Source: Notospermus geniculatus | Lineage: Eukaryota > Nemertea > Pilidiophora > Heteronemertea > Lineidae | Reading direction: 5' to 3' | Length of the DNA stretch: 64,000 bases | NCBI GenBank assembly: GCA_002633025.1 | Contig: NMRB01001166.1 | Location: 21,784-85,783, forward strand | In this document: positions 12,891 through 25,800 of the stretch, one piece after another | How positions within the stretch are numbered: position 1 is the stretch's first letter | Layout: each line of letters opens with the position of its first letter | The notes under the pieces: generated by a model | Told to the model about the DNA's origin: nothing | The model's input: the letters and a program-made list of their open reading frames with translations, nothing else | The model's database searches: none | Position numbers and translations under genes: made by a program

Positions 12891-14003
12891 CTATGGTCTG
12901 CCTCCTTTCACCACATCGCCTTTTGAACTCGATTCAAACTTTAGCTTCCCTCGTATCGGCCAGCGAAGTACATTTAGCAAAGTCCGGCGAAAACGGGATC
13001 CAGTGAGACAGTAGATATAGAAGTTGATGAAACTGTTTATTACGCCAAGAAAATAACACGTGGTTAGACAGTATTGGTAAACCCAGTAGTCAATAAATCC
13101 TTTGAAATTACTGTATCTGTTGATGACGTTTACTATTTGAATCAAAGACCCTGGGAGCTCTAACACGATAAAGACGTTGACTACCGCCAGGACACGAACT
13201 GTGGTCGCCCGAATGTTGTCGTTTGTTCTACCACCGCTCGTTAGGAGGCCGATGTTCGCTGATCTCTTCAGTGCACGAAGCAGTCGATTCGTGAAGAATA
13301 TCAAACTGAATATTGGGAGGTAAGACATCAGTACGTTGTGTAACACCATAGTATAGATAACCTTATAGTAAATGTTCGAAGATACTGGTAAAGTTACCTT
13401 CACTGGTTTGTACGATTCGGTGCAAGGATCATACTTCCAAACTGCTTTGGAAGTGAAAAGATAAGGTATGCGGTAAAAGATGGAGAAGATGACCACAAAA
13501 AGGCAAGCAACCCGGGCATTTCTGATGGTGCAAAACGACGCGGCGCGAAGCGGCCGGCATATCGCTATGTATCGCTCAGCGGCAACGCACACCGTAACGT
13601 ACACAGACCACGTCTTCGCGACCCAGACAAATGTCCAGAGATAACGGTAAGCCACTCCGTAGAATTCCTTATAAATCATGAAGACACCATAGAAAGTATA
13701 AATCTGCGGAAGAGTGGCCAACAGGAACCGAGATAGCAACACAAGAATATCCGCTACTGCCAAAGACCGCAGAAGGACGGACGTTGATGTAAATGGTTTC
13801 TCCAAGCCCAGGACGACAAATGACAGCCAGTTGCCTATCACCCCGAAAACAATGACCGATAAATACAGGGGGAGGTACATTATGAAATAAAAGTATATTC
13901 GTGTGCTCCACTTACTGAACCCAATTACTGGGTAAACGCAGTTCATTGGTGCCAGATCGTCATCCGGGGTAGAGTCGGTTTCTGTGAAGGCACTGATGTT
14001 CAT
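12891..14003 (-). CDS. Class A (rhodopsin-like) G-protein-coupled receptor, FMRFamide/neuropeptide receptor-like
   Basis: A single uninterrupted 370-codon exon starts at ATG 14003-14001 and has seven hydrophobic segments at about residues 40-65, 75-98, 118-143, 165-184, 212-238, 264-293 and 308-332. Class A landmarks are GN in TM1 (57-58), LAVAD in TM2 (D85), ERY at the end of TM3 (143-145), Pro284 in TM6 and NFYIY in TM7 (327-331) in place of NPxxY. An N-terminal NIS sequon starts at residue 2. The basic segment after TM7 is a probable helix 8. The TM4 motif 'FSIFYRIPYLF' and ERYIAICRPL resemble FMRFamide-receptor-like peptide GPCRs, so a plasma-membrane neuropeptide receptor is inferred. 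Oddities: no Cys is visible at the usual TM3 end of the TM3-ECL2 disulfide, although Cys194 lies in ECL2, and the TM6 CWxP motif reads LELP. The ligand is unknown. I am sure of the superfamily but only moderately sure of the subfamily. Confidence 0.96.
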   Translation of the reverse strand: MNISAFTETDSTPDDDLAPMNCVYPVIGFSKWSTRIYFYFIMYLPLYLSVIVFGVIGNWLSFVVLGLEKPFTSTSVLLRSLAVADILVLLSRFLLATLPQIYTFYGVFMIYKEFYGVAYRYLWTFVWVAKTWSVYVTVCVAAERYIAICRPLRAASFCTIRNARVACLFVVIFSIFYRIPYLFTSKAVWKYDPCTESYKPVKVTLPVSSNIYYKVIYTMVLHNVLMSYLPIFSLIFFTNRLLRALKRSANIGLLTSGGRTNDNIRATTVRVLAVVNVFIVLELPGSLIQIVNVINRYSNFKGFIDYWVYQYCLTTCYFLGVINSFINFYIYCLTGSRFRRTLLNVLRWPIRGKLKFESSSKGDVVKGGRP

Positions 14004-14744
14004 CTTTGCTCTTCCCTTAAAGTCTCGTCAAGAAAATATACGGTTCCGCGAAACCTCTCGTGAAATAAGGGTAATGGGGGGAAATGCTTCGATATGTCGA
14101 CACTTGCGCCAAACAAACAAAAACACTCACTGGTTAATCGTCTGGTTGTTTCTACAGACCCAAGCACTCCGGCTACCTCCTGCAATAAGAAATATGGTCT
14201 GCAGGGATCCCAAAGAAACTCATGTTTTCTAGACTTGGTCAGTGCTTCTCATTTCCTTCAACTGTAAAAATTAATGCATTGCATGTACACTACATTAGGC
14301 CTTACGTTGTCTGAGTATATTTCTGTCACCTTCTTTGGCGTTGTCGTGATACTGGCGTTATCTTTCAAATGTGTAAGATAAACCCAGTGTCATGAACACC
14401 AAGGCTAGTGCATCTATGCATTCAATGCACGTACTGAGTGCCGAATGATGTATTAGCACGGCGTGTGTACTGTTAATTGGCAGCCAAATGCGTCCCTTGC
14501 TGCAGTGCAAAGTTGATTTGCTGTTGATTTATGTACGGCGCGAGCAATGAACTAGACGCGTTTTCATTTAAAAAACAACAACTACTTAGTGTTGTTTGTG
14601 AAAATTATACAACGTGCACTGTCGCGAAGTCCTTGGAGTCTTGTAATACATCTATGTAGGATGTGGATTTTCGGTGATAATTTGTTTGTACACTTCTTTG
14701 AAGTTCTTTTATAAACTCCAAACTGGAAATCCAAACCCAAATCC
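14004..14744. other. Upstream region of the GPCR, no gene
   Basis: This would contain the 5' UTR and promoter of the minus-strand GPCR. I see no convincing TATA box or other defined element. No coding exon is recognised. Confidence 0.4.
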
Positions 14745-14907
14745 TTAAAGGGCCTCTAGAGGCAGCCAGCATGGCAGGGGAAAACCACGGGGAAAACCCA
14801 GGTTGAATACCTCGTACTAGTGATTATTACGTTAAAGTGGCGCCGCCTGGCCGAAGAACCGGTACTGATAGTAGCCTAATGGCGAGCTGCCTCTAGAGGC
14901 CCTTTAA
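14745..14907. mobile_element. 163-bp MITE with 22-bp terminal inverted repeats and TTAA ends
   Basis: It begins ttaaagggcctctagaggca and ends with the exact reverse complement (tgcctctagaggccctttaa). The interior has no coding sequence. The outermost TTAA on both sides could be the target duplication typical of piggyBac-type elements; that assignment is inference from the ends alone. Confidence 0.85.
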
Positions 14908-16509
14908 TGCAGTTGTCACATTTAAGCACGGACCCGCCCCCTCATGCACTGGACACCAAGTCGACATTTTTCTTTACTTCATACGTCAGGTACTCGACAG
15001 TAATTCACCCTTGGTTGCATTTTTTTACCTTGGGATTCACTTTCTCAAGTTCTGTTTGAACAGAGACAATTATTTGTGTTCTACATAATTTTGAAAAATA
15101 GACAGACCCATTCATGTAAAGGGGCTGTTTCACTTTGAATTCAAGATTGCGATTTGTGATCTGTGGGAAAACTGAAAGAGCTACGATCTTGCAATTTGGG
15201 GGGATGATTCTGTGTTTCAGACCAATTTAAATGGTACAACAATCAATAACATTTGAAGTAATTTTTTAAGACAATGGGTGTTTGAAGCCTTGAAGTTTCA
15301 TATTAGAACCAAAATATTTCTAAAAAAACTTGGATTATAGGATCGCGAATGAGCCATGTGTCACCTACCTGCAAAATAATTCAGGTGTATTCAATGAAAG
15401 TACCAAAAAAAGTCACAAAAGTAGTTTGATATCACTCATTTGGAAGAACATGAACACTCTGAAAACCCTTAGGCCTATTGTTGACTGCCATTGTCAATAC
15501 AGTCATAACAGTGACATAACAGGGCTGGATGACTTTTGTGGCAACTTNGTTTCGTGTGGATGGATTGAGATAATCGTAGGCTCAATCCAGTTTTAATGTT
15601 GGTGGCCCCAGTAGAACTGTAATATCGCTAATGAAACACTAGGCGCAGAAGCTGCTTCTGCAAAAACTCTGATCTTGCCACCAACAGGTTTTCATCTTCT
15701 CAAAGAACCAGCTGCAAAGTGAGACGAAGACGAAAAATCCAGCTGTATACTTTTGATTCCGATCCAACCGCCACGGCAAATACGCGGGACACTCCGTTGT
15801 TAAGATGTAAAACAAAAACGACACGATGGTTCATAGCTATCATAACATGTAAGGATGGGATCCCTGACTGGAAACTGGTTGGAAGGGCATGGCCAATGTC
15901 ATTCGAACGTCCCGCGTCCGTACATTTTACCGCTGCGAAAATGGCCGACAACTGTTGACAATGACTATGCTTTCACATCGGGAAAGAGAAATTCAGCCCG
16001 TTCGTCTGTGCCGCACAGATAAAATACAAGCTGCGAGCTCTATTTCGACGAAACGACTATAAAGGCGAGGAACAGCACCAATGGTTGAAAAACAGTTAAT
16101 AATTGACTGACTATTTGACGTGATACGACTCCGTAAAAAAGTACTCGCGGGAGTAATTTTACCGTGATGAATTATGGTCTATTTGAATATTTTATTTCAC
16201 AGAGTGTGCACACCTCGCGGCTTTGCCTGTAGGCGTTTCTACATGCTCTTCACCTGTGCACATTATATGAAATGGCCTTGGTTTACTTTTTTGATGTTCC
16301 ATTGTGGCAGTGGCAAAGCACGTATCACACTTAACATTCTGCCAAGCATGGTTTGTTCACATTTCACCCTTTTCCAATTTCGCCCCCTAAAAAACTGTAT
16401 CTTACCCTAACACTAACACATAACCCTAAGTTCCCATTAGAGGGCGAATAAGGAGGGCAAATGGAAGACACCGTCAAAGAAAGTCAATCATTATTTGATC
16501 AGCATTTGT
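14908..16509. other. Intergenic, no supported gene
   Basis: This holds short chance frames only and one N at 15548. No exon with recognisable protein similarity is seen on either strand. Confidence 0.5.
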
Positions 16510-16828
16510 GAGGTTTCGCAAAACTGACGAAACACTAAGTACGAAATACGAAATTCAACTCCATTTCCACGACTTAACGTATTTCTGAAGATGGTTGGTA
16601 CCACAAAGGTCCCTGCTGCCAGTGCGTCTTTTGGCATATCATGTCAGACCGAAAGAGTGGTGCGTCTTGAATTTTTAAATTTCCACTTCGTAACTCTAGC
16701 TCTAACGACAAACGCTAATAGACGCTCTTTCAGAAGACGATCTCCTGAAATATATTACATGTACGTCCTAGTAATGAAGTTCAATTTCGTATTTCGTACT
16801 TCGTGTTTCGTCAGATTTGCGAAACCTC
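16510..16828. mobile_element. Foldback element family A, complete copy
   Basis: It opens with gaggtttcgcaaaactgacg and closes with cgtcagatttgcgaaacctc. Each arm continues inward through 'acgaaatacgaaatt' and 'catttcca'. The middle contains 'cctgctgccagtgcgtctttt'-like sequence (with one substitution) shared with the other copies. It is a non-coding palindromic MITE-like element repeated in this window at 31748, 60323 and 61266. Confidence 0.85.
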
Positions 16829-17453
16829 AATCTTGTAATTTGCATTTCTGACCACGAACATAATCTTCTACCGAGCCAATACTGTATCAGCAAGTCACCA
16901 GATTGAACGCGTTAACACTGGCCCCGACGGGCCCTCACCACAGCCTATGTAAATATCGTGGGCAGCCTTCATAGATACGAATCTGATGGTCCAAAACGCT
17001 TCTTGTTTACTAAAGCAACATTGCAATCGGTGGAGACTGCTGACGAACCTCTGTTCGCATCCAGGCAGAAAGTCGTTCTGAACGGGCTGCATTTTTGGTT
17101 TTGCATGTACATGTACAAGAAGAACGGCATGGCGTAGTTCCGTCAGCCGATTATCAGGCTTTCAACATCTAAGGCCCAGCATTCCATTCCATCTAGCTCT
17201 GCTCCGTCACGACTTACTATCACTGTTCTTATCGCCAAATATTTCCCTGCATCACTTGAAAAATGGTCAAAAAGGGGTTAACATGTCTAAGTGTGTCGCC
17301 TTCTGGGGTGTAATGTTACACTGTACATCATACACGAATGTAGGCCTGCATGGAACACTCCCAGGCTACCTACGATGCCTTTAAACCTCATTCCGTCAGC
17401 CTGTTGGAGGGGAATTCTGGCAAATGGTAAACAACTAAAGATGTTACAACCGT

Positions 17454-17738
17454 TAGGCTTCCTTTACCCAGAAGTATACGGTATACAAAAACGCCGGTTA
17501 ACAAGGCTTCCCGAGGATTCACGACCGTGAAGCCATTGTTAACCGCCCGGGTTAACCGGCGTTTTCGTATACGGTATACGTCTATCGAGAGGTTAAGAAA
17601 CCACTCCGTTAACGATAACACTAACGCTAACGCTATTTCTGATGTACATGTACATTTGCAATGTAAAAAATAACGTTAGCGTTAGTGTTACCGTTAGCGG
17701 GGCGAGTTCTTAACCTCTCGTATGTAAAGGAAGCCTTA
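17454..17738. repeat. Composite nested foldback
   Basis: Three sets of inverted arms are visible. The outer 'taggcttcctttac' pairs with 'gtaaaggaagcc'. An internal pair is built on 'gtatacggtatac' plus 'cgccggttaac' (about 17477-17505 and 17549-17579). A second internal pair is built on 'gagaggttaaga' plus 'taacgctaacgcta' (about 17587-17635 and 17669-17721). There is no coding potential. It looks like one hairpin element inserted within or next to another. Confidence 0.7.
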
Positions 17739-17820
17739 CGAACAACATGTGACCAAATCTGCCGGCAAGGTAAAAATGCATCCACAGGGCATGGAGAGTC
17801 ATCGACTGCGGTATAAACTC

Positions 17821-19280
17821 GATGAAAAATATAAGTTCGCTTGCGTCGATCAGGTGCATTTTCTCAAGAAAGCGTGGCACCATCATTATACATGGACCTG
17901 TATATTAAGATAAATTTTATCGGGTAACATGTTTATTTACCGCCTGGTGGGAAACTTTTCGTGTTAAAAACTAGAGAAGTTTCGTGTTATCTTCATTGGA
18001 AAGTTAGCAAAACTGGCACTTGTTTAGTACAGTCTGGCCCAGGAGTCTGGCATGCCCGTTCCTGCACTGTAGGCAACGCTTCGCCGGTGTAGGAACTTCC
18101 TACGTTGTCATCGTTTTGTTCGACATTTTCCGGAAGATGCCTCCCCTATCACTAGGTTATCAATCGAGAATCCGATAAGGCACGTTAAGGGGGCCAGAAA
18201 GGCAGCCTCCTCATTGGCATTCAGTATGATATGCCCATTACACCGATCGGTTGGCACAAGAATCTAACTCTGACACGTATTGCAGATGAAATATACAGTA
18301 AACATCAACATTTGAGCCCAAATCCGTTGGTTGTAGGTTGCTAGCGCCACCTGTGATGAAGTGGTCCAATGACATGAACTAATAGCTGGCTGCCTATAGG
18401 GTCCCTTTAAAGCTGATGAACAACATGAACTAAAACACCACAGCGCCGCGGATAAAAGAGAGGATGCGCAGCGTCACGACTCCCACTCCCACTCCGAGGT
18501 GACACCCTNCAGCTGCCCTGCATTCAGAGAGACTTTTCACTAAAGTCTCACTGAATGCAGGGCAGCTGACTACCATCGACATTCCCCTCCCAGTCACCAA
18601 AAATATCAACACCACAACTAACGTTCAAGACTACTGGATGAAAAATATAAGTTCGCTTGCGTCGATCAGGTGCATTTTCTCAAGAAAGCGTGGCACCATC
18701 ATTATACATGGACCTGTATATTAAGATAAATTTTATCGGGTAACATGTTTATTTACCGCCTGGTGGGAAACTTTTCGTGTTAAAAACTAGAGAAGTTTCG
18801 TGTTATCTTCATTGGAAAGTTAACAAAACTGGCACTTGTTTAGTACAGTCTGGCCCGGGAGTCTGGCATGCCCGTTCCTGCACTGTAGGTAACGCTTCGC
18901 CGGTGCAGGCACTTCCTACGTTGTCATCGTTTGGTTCGAGATTTACCGGAAGATGCCTCGCCTATCACTGGGTTATCAATCAAGAAGTCCGAAAAGGCAC
19001 GTTAAGGGGGCCCGAAAGGCAGCCTCCTCATTGGCATTCAGTATGATATGCCCATTACACCGATCGGTTGGCATGAGAATCTAACTCTGACAGTATTGCA
19101 GATGAAATATACAGTAAACATCAACATTTGAGCCCAAATCCGTAATTGGTTGTACATGTAGGTTGCTAGCTCCACCTGTGATGAAGTGGTCCAATGACAC
19201 GAACTAATAGCTGGCTGCCTATAGGGTCCCTTTAACGCTGATGAACAACATGAACTAAAACACCACAGCGCCGCGGATAA
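17821..19280. repeat. Near-identical ~0.64-kb direct duplication around a single N
   Basis: 17821-18455 and 18637-19280 start with the same 'gatgaaaaatataagttcgc' and end with the same 'cagcgccgcggataa'. They differ by scattered substitutions and small indels. Between them lies a 181-bp spacer containing an N at 18509, next to a hairpin (cagctgccctgcattcag and its complement). This may be a real duplication or two alleles joined in the assembly. Confidence 0.8.
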
Positions 19281-22036
19281 TGATCAACAGAAACGCCATT
19301 CGAAATATCTGCAGAACATGATAGACTACCAGCGTTTTCGGTGGCGCCACTGTATTCAACGTCTGGCGTTCAGTGGAGACACACCGAGCGATGGCATTCA
19401 AGCGACAAAGTCCACTATTAGGCTAGTATTTCCTTCGGGAGCCCGAGTTTCAGGCTGAATATCGTTTTCTAGTGATTGCTCCCTTTGAACATGCACAAGC
19501 CCTACTCGCACTCTGATTGATACATGTGCATGTATCCTACTAAAGCAAGATTATGTGTGTAGCTGTCGTTTTGTTGGATCCTAGGATGAGGCCAGTACTC
19601 AAGTACTGCAGTGTACTATTATAGGAAAAAATGATGTGTCAAATCAAGTAGTAGCTTGTGGCCTGTATGGTGGTGACAGCTGTGCAAATCTGCGAAAATC
19701 TGTTGAAATACATGCAGATGCAATTCATTTGACTGTCTATCCGTACAATTACACCCCTGTTGCTCCCAGCCCGATGTCAAACCAACCGAACGCTTCCCTT
19801 CCCACTCAGAAATAAAATTCTCCGTCACCGCCTAATAAACGTGTGACCTCAATTATAGTTAGAGATGGCGAAATGCCGATGTAACGTTTTCAATAATCTA
19901 CCATCACTTAATCGTTGGTTGACTATTGAAGATGCAGCGCTTGATTTGTGTTCATTACATGACAGTAGGATATATATCATTCCTGATGGTTGACGGCCAT
20001 TTGACAAGTTGAGCCGATTTGGAAAGTTTACTGCTATTTTTTCTGTTGAAGTACGCGAGTACAAATGTCGATACAATTCTGATACTGGAATAGACATCCT
20101 GCGAAAGTCGGCCATGACAGCTCAGGAGGGGTGAACAAACTTTGGCCTAATGCATTTGTAGGCTTACAGTTGGCTCCTGTGCTTGCGGTCTGTACAATGC
20201 ACTAGAGCCAGGTTTGTACCCTATCTGACTTGTCACGACCGACTTTCGCAGGATGTCTATTCATACAGCATCGATGCTATCGTTATTACATGTACTATGT
20301 ACATCTGATGAATAAACTAATTCTCAATATCCCTATCACACCATCGTTCCTTTAGCATGTTTAGTTCGTATGTCCTAACACCACGATTCTCATATTGCTA
20401 GACGTGTTTCTCTCAACACTGGTTCCAAAAAATATTTTCCGTTCCACAAAGTATGAATTGACCTTTGCTGTTTGTATTGCAACGGTGTACCCCGTCCAAA
20501 AAATATTCTGCCTCGTTTCATCAATACATTGTACTTTACTTACACACTGGCGTCAACGCTTTTTTAGACAATGTTTTTGCACATATAAAATACAGATGAA
20601 CAGTTCAGCTGAGAGTGCAGCAAACGCTCACAACGCTGACATCTCGTCTTCATCAACCATACATTATTTACGTGATACCACAAGATACAGTAGTTTCATG
20701 TAAAATTGAAAAGTTTATCTGATAATTGTGGCTTTTTTCCTGATTGCTTGCATCGTGTCATCCTTTCTCTTTGATGATGGGTTCTATTTCAGGCCCCTGG
20801 GCACGTTTTTATGTTACATTTCATTACAGTCGCCATACTCAGAAAGCCTGGACCGGTGTGCGGATCATCATCGGCTTATCAAGCGTGATGTTATTGCATG
20901 GTGTATTTCCAACCAATAGATTGTCGCTGTTTTTTACGTGTGGGATTTACGGACTTGCATGCGAGCATTGTACTGTCCACACTGGTGGACAGAAATATCA
21001 GGACAGTGGCCAATTTGAAGTTTGATGTACGTTTCTGCCTGTTAATGAATGTAATGAACTCAACTTGTGTTCAGATATTGTGGGAAGGGTCCTTCTTTTC
21101 CCTTGCTACAATTTCAGTGAATTACATAATCAGTGACAATTATGCAATGAGGTTAATGACAAAAAGGCAATTCTCACCCTTGTTCATGAAAGGCATTTAC
21201 AAGAAAATACTCGTTTTTGTTCCTTTTTTCTTCATTTTTTCTTAAGAATAAAGCTTTTAATTACTCATGGTTGATGACACACTTGTGTTGCATAACATGT
21301 CTCACCAGTTACGTCATAACAAGACATGTGTTTAAATCACTTGAAATTAACAACAATCCACATTGGAAGTGCAGAAATGAAAGTCAAAAATGTGTTCTAG
21401 ACTTTATTCAAGCCAAAACATTTCATCTTCTTCTGATTCTTAACAGGCAGAAACTTACATCAAACTCCAAATTGGCCACTGTCCTAATATTCTGTGCACC
21501 AGTGTAAAAACTTTCCTACTCGTAATCCATGATATTATGATATCACTGCTGTACCCTATGCTTTGAGGATTATTTTGTTGGTTGAAGGAGGATGCGGTGA
21601 GAGCACTCCGCTGGTTTCTGCGTTTGTTCTGCGTTTTAAACCGCGAAATGATAATGGCTAGTGTTCACAAAGACTTGTGAATAATTTCCTACAGTTTTCC
21701 ACAGAGATGGCTAGTTTGAATGAACATCGAGTGGCTGTAAAAGCTTTCACACATTTTGCCTTTGTACGGCTATAGCATTGTTTCACTTCTATATCACTTT
21801 ATGGACGCGATGCACAAACGCTTTTTTAACGGTCAGGCCTCCGAAAAAAACGTGTTCCAACTGGTTGGTCGTCATGGCTGACGTTTTCAAGCGTGACAAA
21901 GTGAGAACAGGCAAACCAATTACAACCTGTAACTATCATAACGTGCTCGAGGGCCATATCAAACATTTTGTTCGCACAATGCCACCAACATTGGTTTTTT
22001 TATGTGGTGAGACCGCGGTTGTGTGTGTGTGTGGAA
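19281..22036. other. Intergenic, possible 5' region of the nAChR gene
   Basis: No exon is supported. An inverted pair built on 'gactttcgcaggatgtctat' occurs at about 20092-20115 and 20238-20262. The minus-strand 88-codon frame ending there is therefore probably repeat-derived. I searched for an ATG plus signal peptide ending in phase 1 before a GT, as required by the exon at 22743, and found no convincing candidate. Confidence 0.45.
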
Positions 22037-22328
22037 CATCCTCCCACAGCAGGGCTTTGGTCTCGTTCCTCCATTGCCCAATCAGAGTGCAACATTTCTA
22101 GGGTGTGAAATATTCAATCAATTTTCAAAAGACATCAGTGATTTGTAGATACAAAACTTCTACGATAAAACAGGGTAAAACCATGGAAGTACCAAAACCA
22201 CGACAATAGAGCGAGTGCAACTGGAGTATGGAACAGCCACACCAGATTCACTGGATGTTCTATTTCAGCAGGGGTTTCTGTGAGTGGATGAAGAGGAGCG
22301 CTGTAAAAACCCCTGCTGTGGGAGGATG
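22037..22328. mobile_element. Foldback element family D
   Basis: The left arm 'catcctcccacagcagggct' pairs with the right arm 'cccctgctgtgggaggatg', and the arms extend inward through 'ttggtctcgttcctc' and 'gaggagcgctgtaaaa'. A shorter copy of the same element lies at 26885-26988. It is non-coding. Confidence 0.8.
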
Positions 22329-22742
22329 GTGTGGAACGAAAAAGGTTTTGTTTACGAACGGCATGCCGATAAATAAGAAGAGCATTTTCCTTTCAATGAG
22401 GATCATTAATAAATTGGTAGCACATTTGCTGCTGTCCAATTTGAAATACCTTGTAGTGCCAATGCAACGTACTTACCTCACCCGAAACTTCCAGAGACAA
22501 CCGCGAAGATTTCGGAGGCGAACACTTTTGTTCGGTGCTCTCTTCGTGGCATCGAACGATGGGATTGGCGTTCGCGTTGGTGTTTGTGGGCTTTGCGAAA
22601 TCCATCTGACTTACCATATAATTTGAATGACAGCCCTGAGAACTCAATGTCGCAGAGCATTCTGCCTCGATCACGAAAAAAAAACGAATTCCCGAAGCAT
22701 GTACCAAATTTACGAAAAAAACATTATTATTTTATTTTTCAG

Positions 22743-22888
22743 CTTGCCTGACATTCGCTGACGACAACGAATACCGACTAATCCACGATCTTCTCCGCAA
22801 TTACGATAAACGAATCCGTCCATCTAGGAATGCTACTGAACCGATGAACGTTACATTCGGCTTAGCTCTCAGTCAAATTATTGACGTG
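22743..22888 (+). CDS. CHRNA: nAChR coding exon: N-terminal helix and first beta strands
   Basis: The acceptor ttttatttttcag precedes the exon and the donor gtaagt follows it. The exon is 146 bp, entering in phase 1 of a codon (two bases complete it) and leaving in phase 0. It encodes the conserved 'NEYRLIHDLLRNYDKRIRP' helix, an NAT sequon and an NVT sequon, and 'FGLALSQIIDV'. These are hallmarks of the mature nAChR N-terminus. Confidence 0.95.
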
Positions 22889-25800
22889 GTAAGTTCGTAG
22901 GCCCACAGTGTGGGGGAGGGGGGCACTCTATTTGACAGAGGGAGATCGGTCTTTTAAGTGGTTGCCTTTTGCAGAAGGTTGCGAAAGCGACGACTCGTTG
23001 TTGGCGATCAACTGTCAGGATGATTACTAGTCCTCCTGATGAATTATTTTAAAAATCCACTAACGCCGTCCGGGAAAGATCGATCCACCTCTTCTTCCTC
23101 GAGGGGCAAATCGGAACCTCCCCAATACTTGGGTCTGTGGGGATACATTAGTGGGGCGAAAGCCAGTTCGTTCCGCAACTAGGTGCTTACAGTACACATC
23201 TCAGTCTCAGTTTAAACTCGATAAATTTTGTGACGCTTTGGTTGGGGGTGTGTACTCTGAATGTTGGATGGGGTTAAGGGCACGAGTGAACCTATAAATG
23301 ACACTTATTGATCACTCTTCAGTCAAATGGCAAATTCATCTCCACCAACTAAAATTAATTTAGGAAATATCAGATCGGGCTTCTTCTTCGAAAGGTGAGT
23401 TTTTATTCGCTGTCGTTAAATTTTACGATCAGTTTTGTTTTTCTTCGTCTAGGATGAAAAAAATCAGATTATCACAACAAACTGCTGGCTTAATCAGGTG
23501 AGTGTAATGCCCATGTAATCTGTAATTAAATATCCAATTAAATACCTCCACTGAGTATCAGTCCTGCAATCCATAAGCCAAGTAAAATACCAACAGCGGC
23601 TACGAAACCACACTGAGTATTCCTCCACTATACATGTAGCGTGTCGCAAAAAGAATCCGTCCATATTTTCTGCGGACCGTGTGTGATGTTCAGTTTAGTT
23701 TTCAAACCATTGATTTTAAAGCACGACTGTGTGCATTAGGTTTTGTATCTCACAACAGCCGACGTAACCTTTGACCCTTAGGCAACGTCGTATGTTCGAG
23801 AAGACTGTTCAAATCTATCTATTTGAATGATCTAAGTTACATATTAGGCATTGAGAGTGTTGCTACACATACATGTATAAGAATGAGTTGAAGCATGTCA
23901 CCTTACCTGATGAAGGGTTAGTCACGCTATCACAGCACGTTGAACTTCTCAAGTGATGAAAGGTATGGCGGCCATTTTTGTTTCAACATACATGTAGTAT
24001 CAGTCAGCCTCAGTGTTACCACTGGCTATATAGGTTGGACAGGAGACCAGTCTTATAAAGGTGGGGAGGGATAAAGAGTCACCTAATGCATACAGTCATG
24101 ATTTAAGGCCTTTGTGGGGGACTTTTCCTTGGGACACCGTGTAGAGAGGTAGACTGAAGTTAATGACTTTGATCACCCTGTTTTGTAGACGTTGTACGTG
24201 TTCGAAAATGTGATAATCTAATCGGCGGCTGCTGTCAAGTTTATAAGTCATTTTGTACTCTGCAGCTGTCAACAGACCGTCATCCTCAGGCCGTCAGTAT
24301 CTATATTTGTCATGATATCATCTGAGGACCCCAGCCGCTGCTACACGAACATACAAGTTGACCGGCGTATCGTGATAGTCCATTAACCTATATAATATTA
24401 GTACTTCAGCGACATCTGTTTGAGTTATTTGCCGACCATAGATTTCCCCAAACAGATGTTACCATACAGGGATTCATATATTTCACATTATTGATTATAA
24501 TGAATCTATTAGATAGGCCAGGTTGAGAAACCTAGATATATATCATATGTCTAGTTGACGTTTCAAGGTCTGCAAATGTTTGAGAAGTAAGCCTGCAACT
24601 AACTGGATGTCCTTGACGTGTTGCGTCTGCAATACATTTATGTACATAGGCATGCACATGGAATTGACGGCATCCTGTACCGGTGTAATGTTTTTCACTG
24701 CCCCCCCCCCCCCCCNTCACCCCCCCCCCCCCCCGTTTGCCAGTGCCTCCCAACAAAAGATTGACGGAATAAGCCGCGACGTGACAATGGGGGAGGCACT
24801 GATCAATATGTCTTTCTGTATTTGAGTGTCCGCCGAACAATAAAGCGGGCATTGTCATACTGGGGGCATTCTCATACATTACACCTGTATAATGTAAATT
24901 TTCTTTCGCATTGGCAAAATAGCTTCATCATCCTCATCCTTATCCACGTACATGTACATTACATATGAATACTTTATACTTAATCCACCTTCCTTTCAGG
25001 GAAGTAACTGCATATCGATTCACATATATTTTTTCTCACCCTTCTACATGTAGGTTACTAATCTTTATTTCAGAATGACTTATGCTTTCTGTCAGGATCA
25101 TTCCTGATTTCTCTCAACGTTATTGCTGTTTCTGCTTCGTAACGAAATTTAAAGACATGCCAATTTCAAAGTCGGATTTTACCAGTTTTAAAAGCAAGGT
25201 CAAATATCAAAGAAACGTACTAGCGTAATAAACAGTGTATTAATTGCCCCAGGAATCAGCCAGCCATGATTGAGACAAAACCGTGTCTTTCTTTTCATTC
25301 AAAATCGTACGTCCAAAGGTAGGCGACAAAGACCAGATCTGTTTCCAATAAAAGTGTGATGTCATGAGTCAGTCAGAAAAAAAGAACTCCAGTACGTACA
25401 ACGTTTGAAAAAAGCATAATGAAAAATTTAATAGTTTTCTCGTGAAAAATCGTTTCTTTTGTACTAAATGTTCCTGCAGTCTTTTTTCCCTAATGTCTGT
25501 CTCAACATTTGAATAGAATCGATACATAACAAGAAGACATTAAACATGAGAAATGACGGCTGTATGAGGTTGCTGCTGAATGCTACGATTCAACCCTTCT
25601 CTGTGGAAACGTACCGATGGAAACACAGAGGCAACGTGAAGTAATCCGGCAAGAGAAACCGTCATGATTACGAGTGCTACCTAGCAACAGGCAATGGAAC
25701 CACCCTCTGTACATGCACATCAGTTATGTACTCAGATGAAACTGTCGATTTTCTGGACAAAAATAATAAAAAAAGAAAGAAGTCATTATGTTTTATTTCA

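Noticed and set aside
16390-16440. Possible telomere-like repeats (ccctaa words)
   Set aside because: Only isolated words, not a tandem array.
19849-20115. Minus-strand 88-codon frame with a good ATG
   Set aside because: Its start lies in an inverted repeat shared with 20238-20262, and no motif is recognised.
20728-20919. Hydrophobic start resembling a signal peptide, possible nAChR exon 1
   Set aside because: It begins with GTG, not ATG, and no GT donor in the required phase follows. The true first exon remains unfound.
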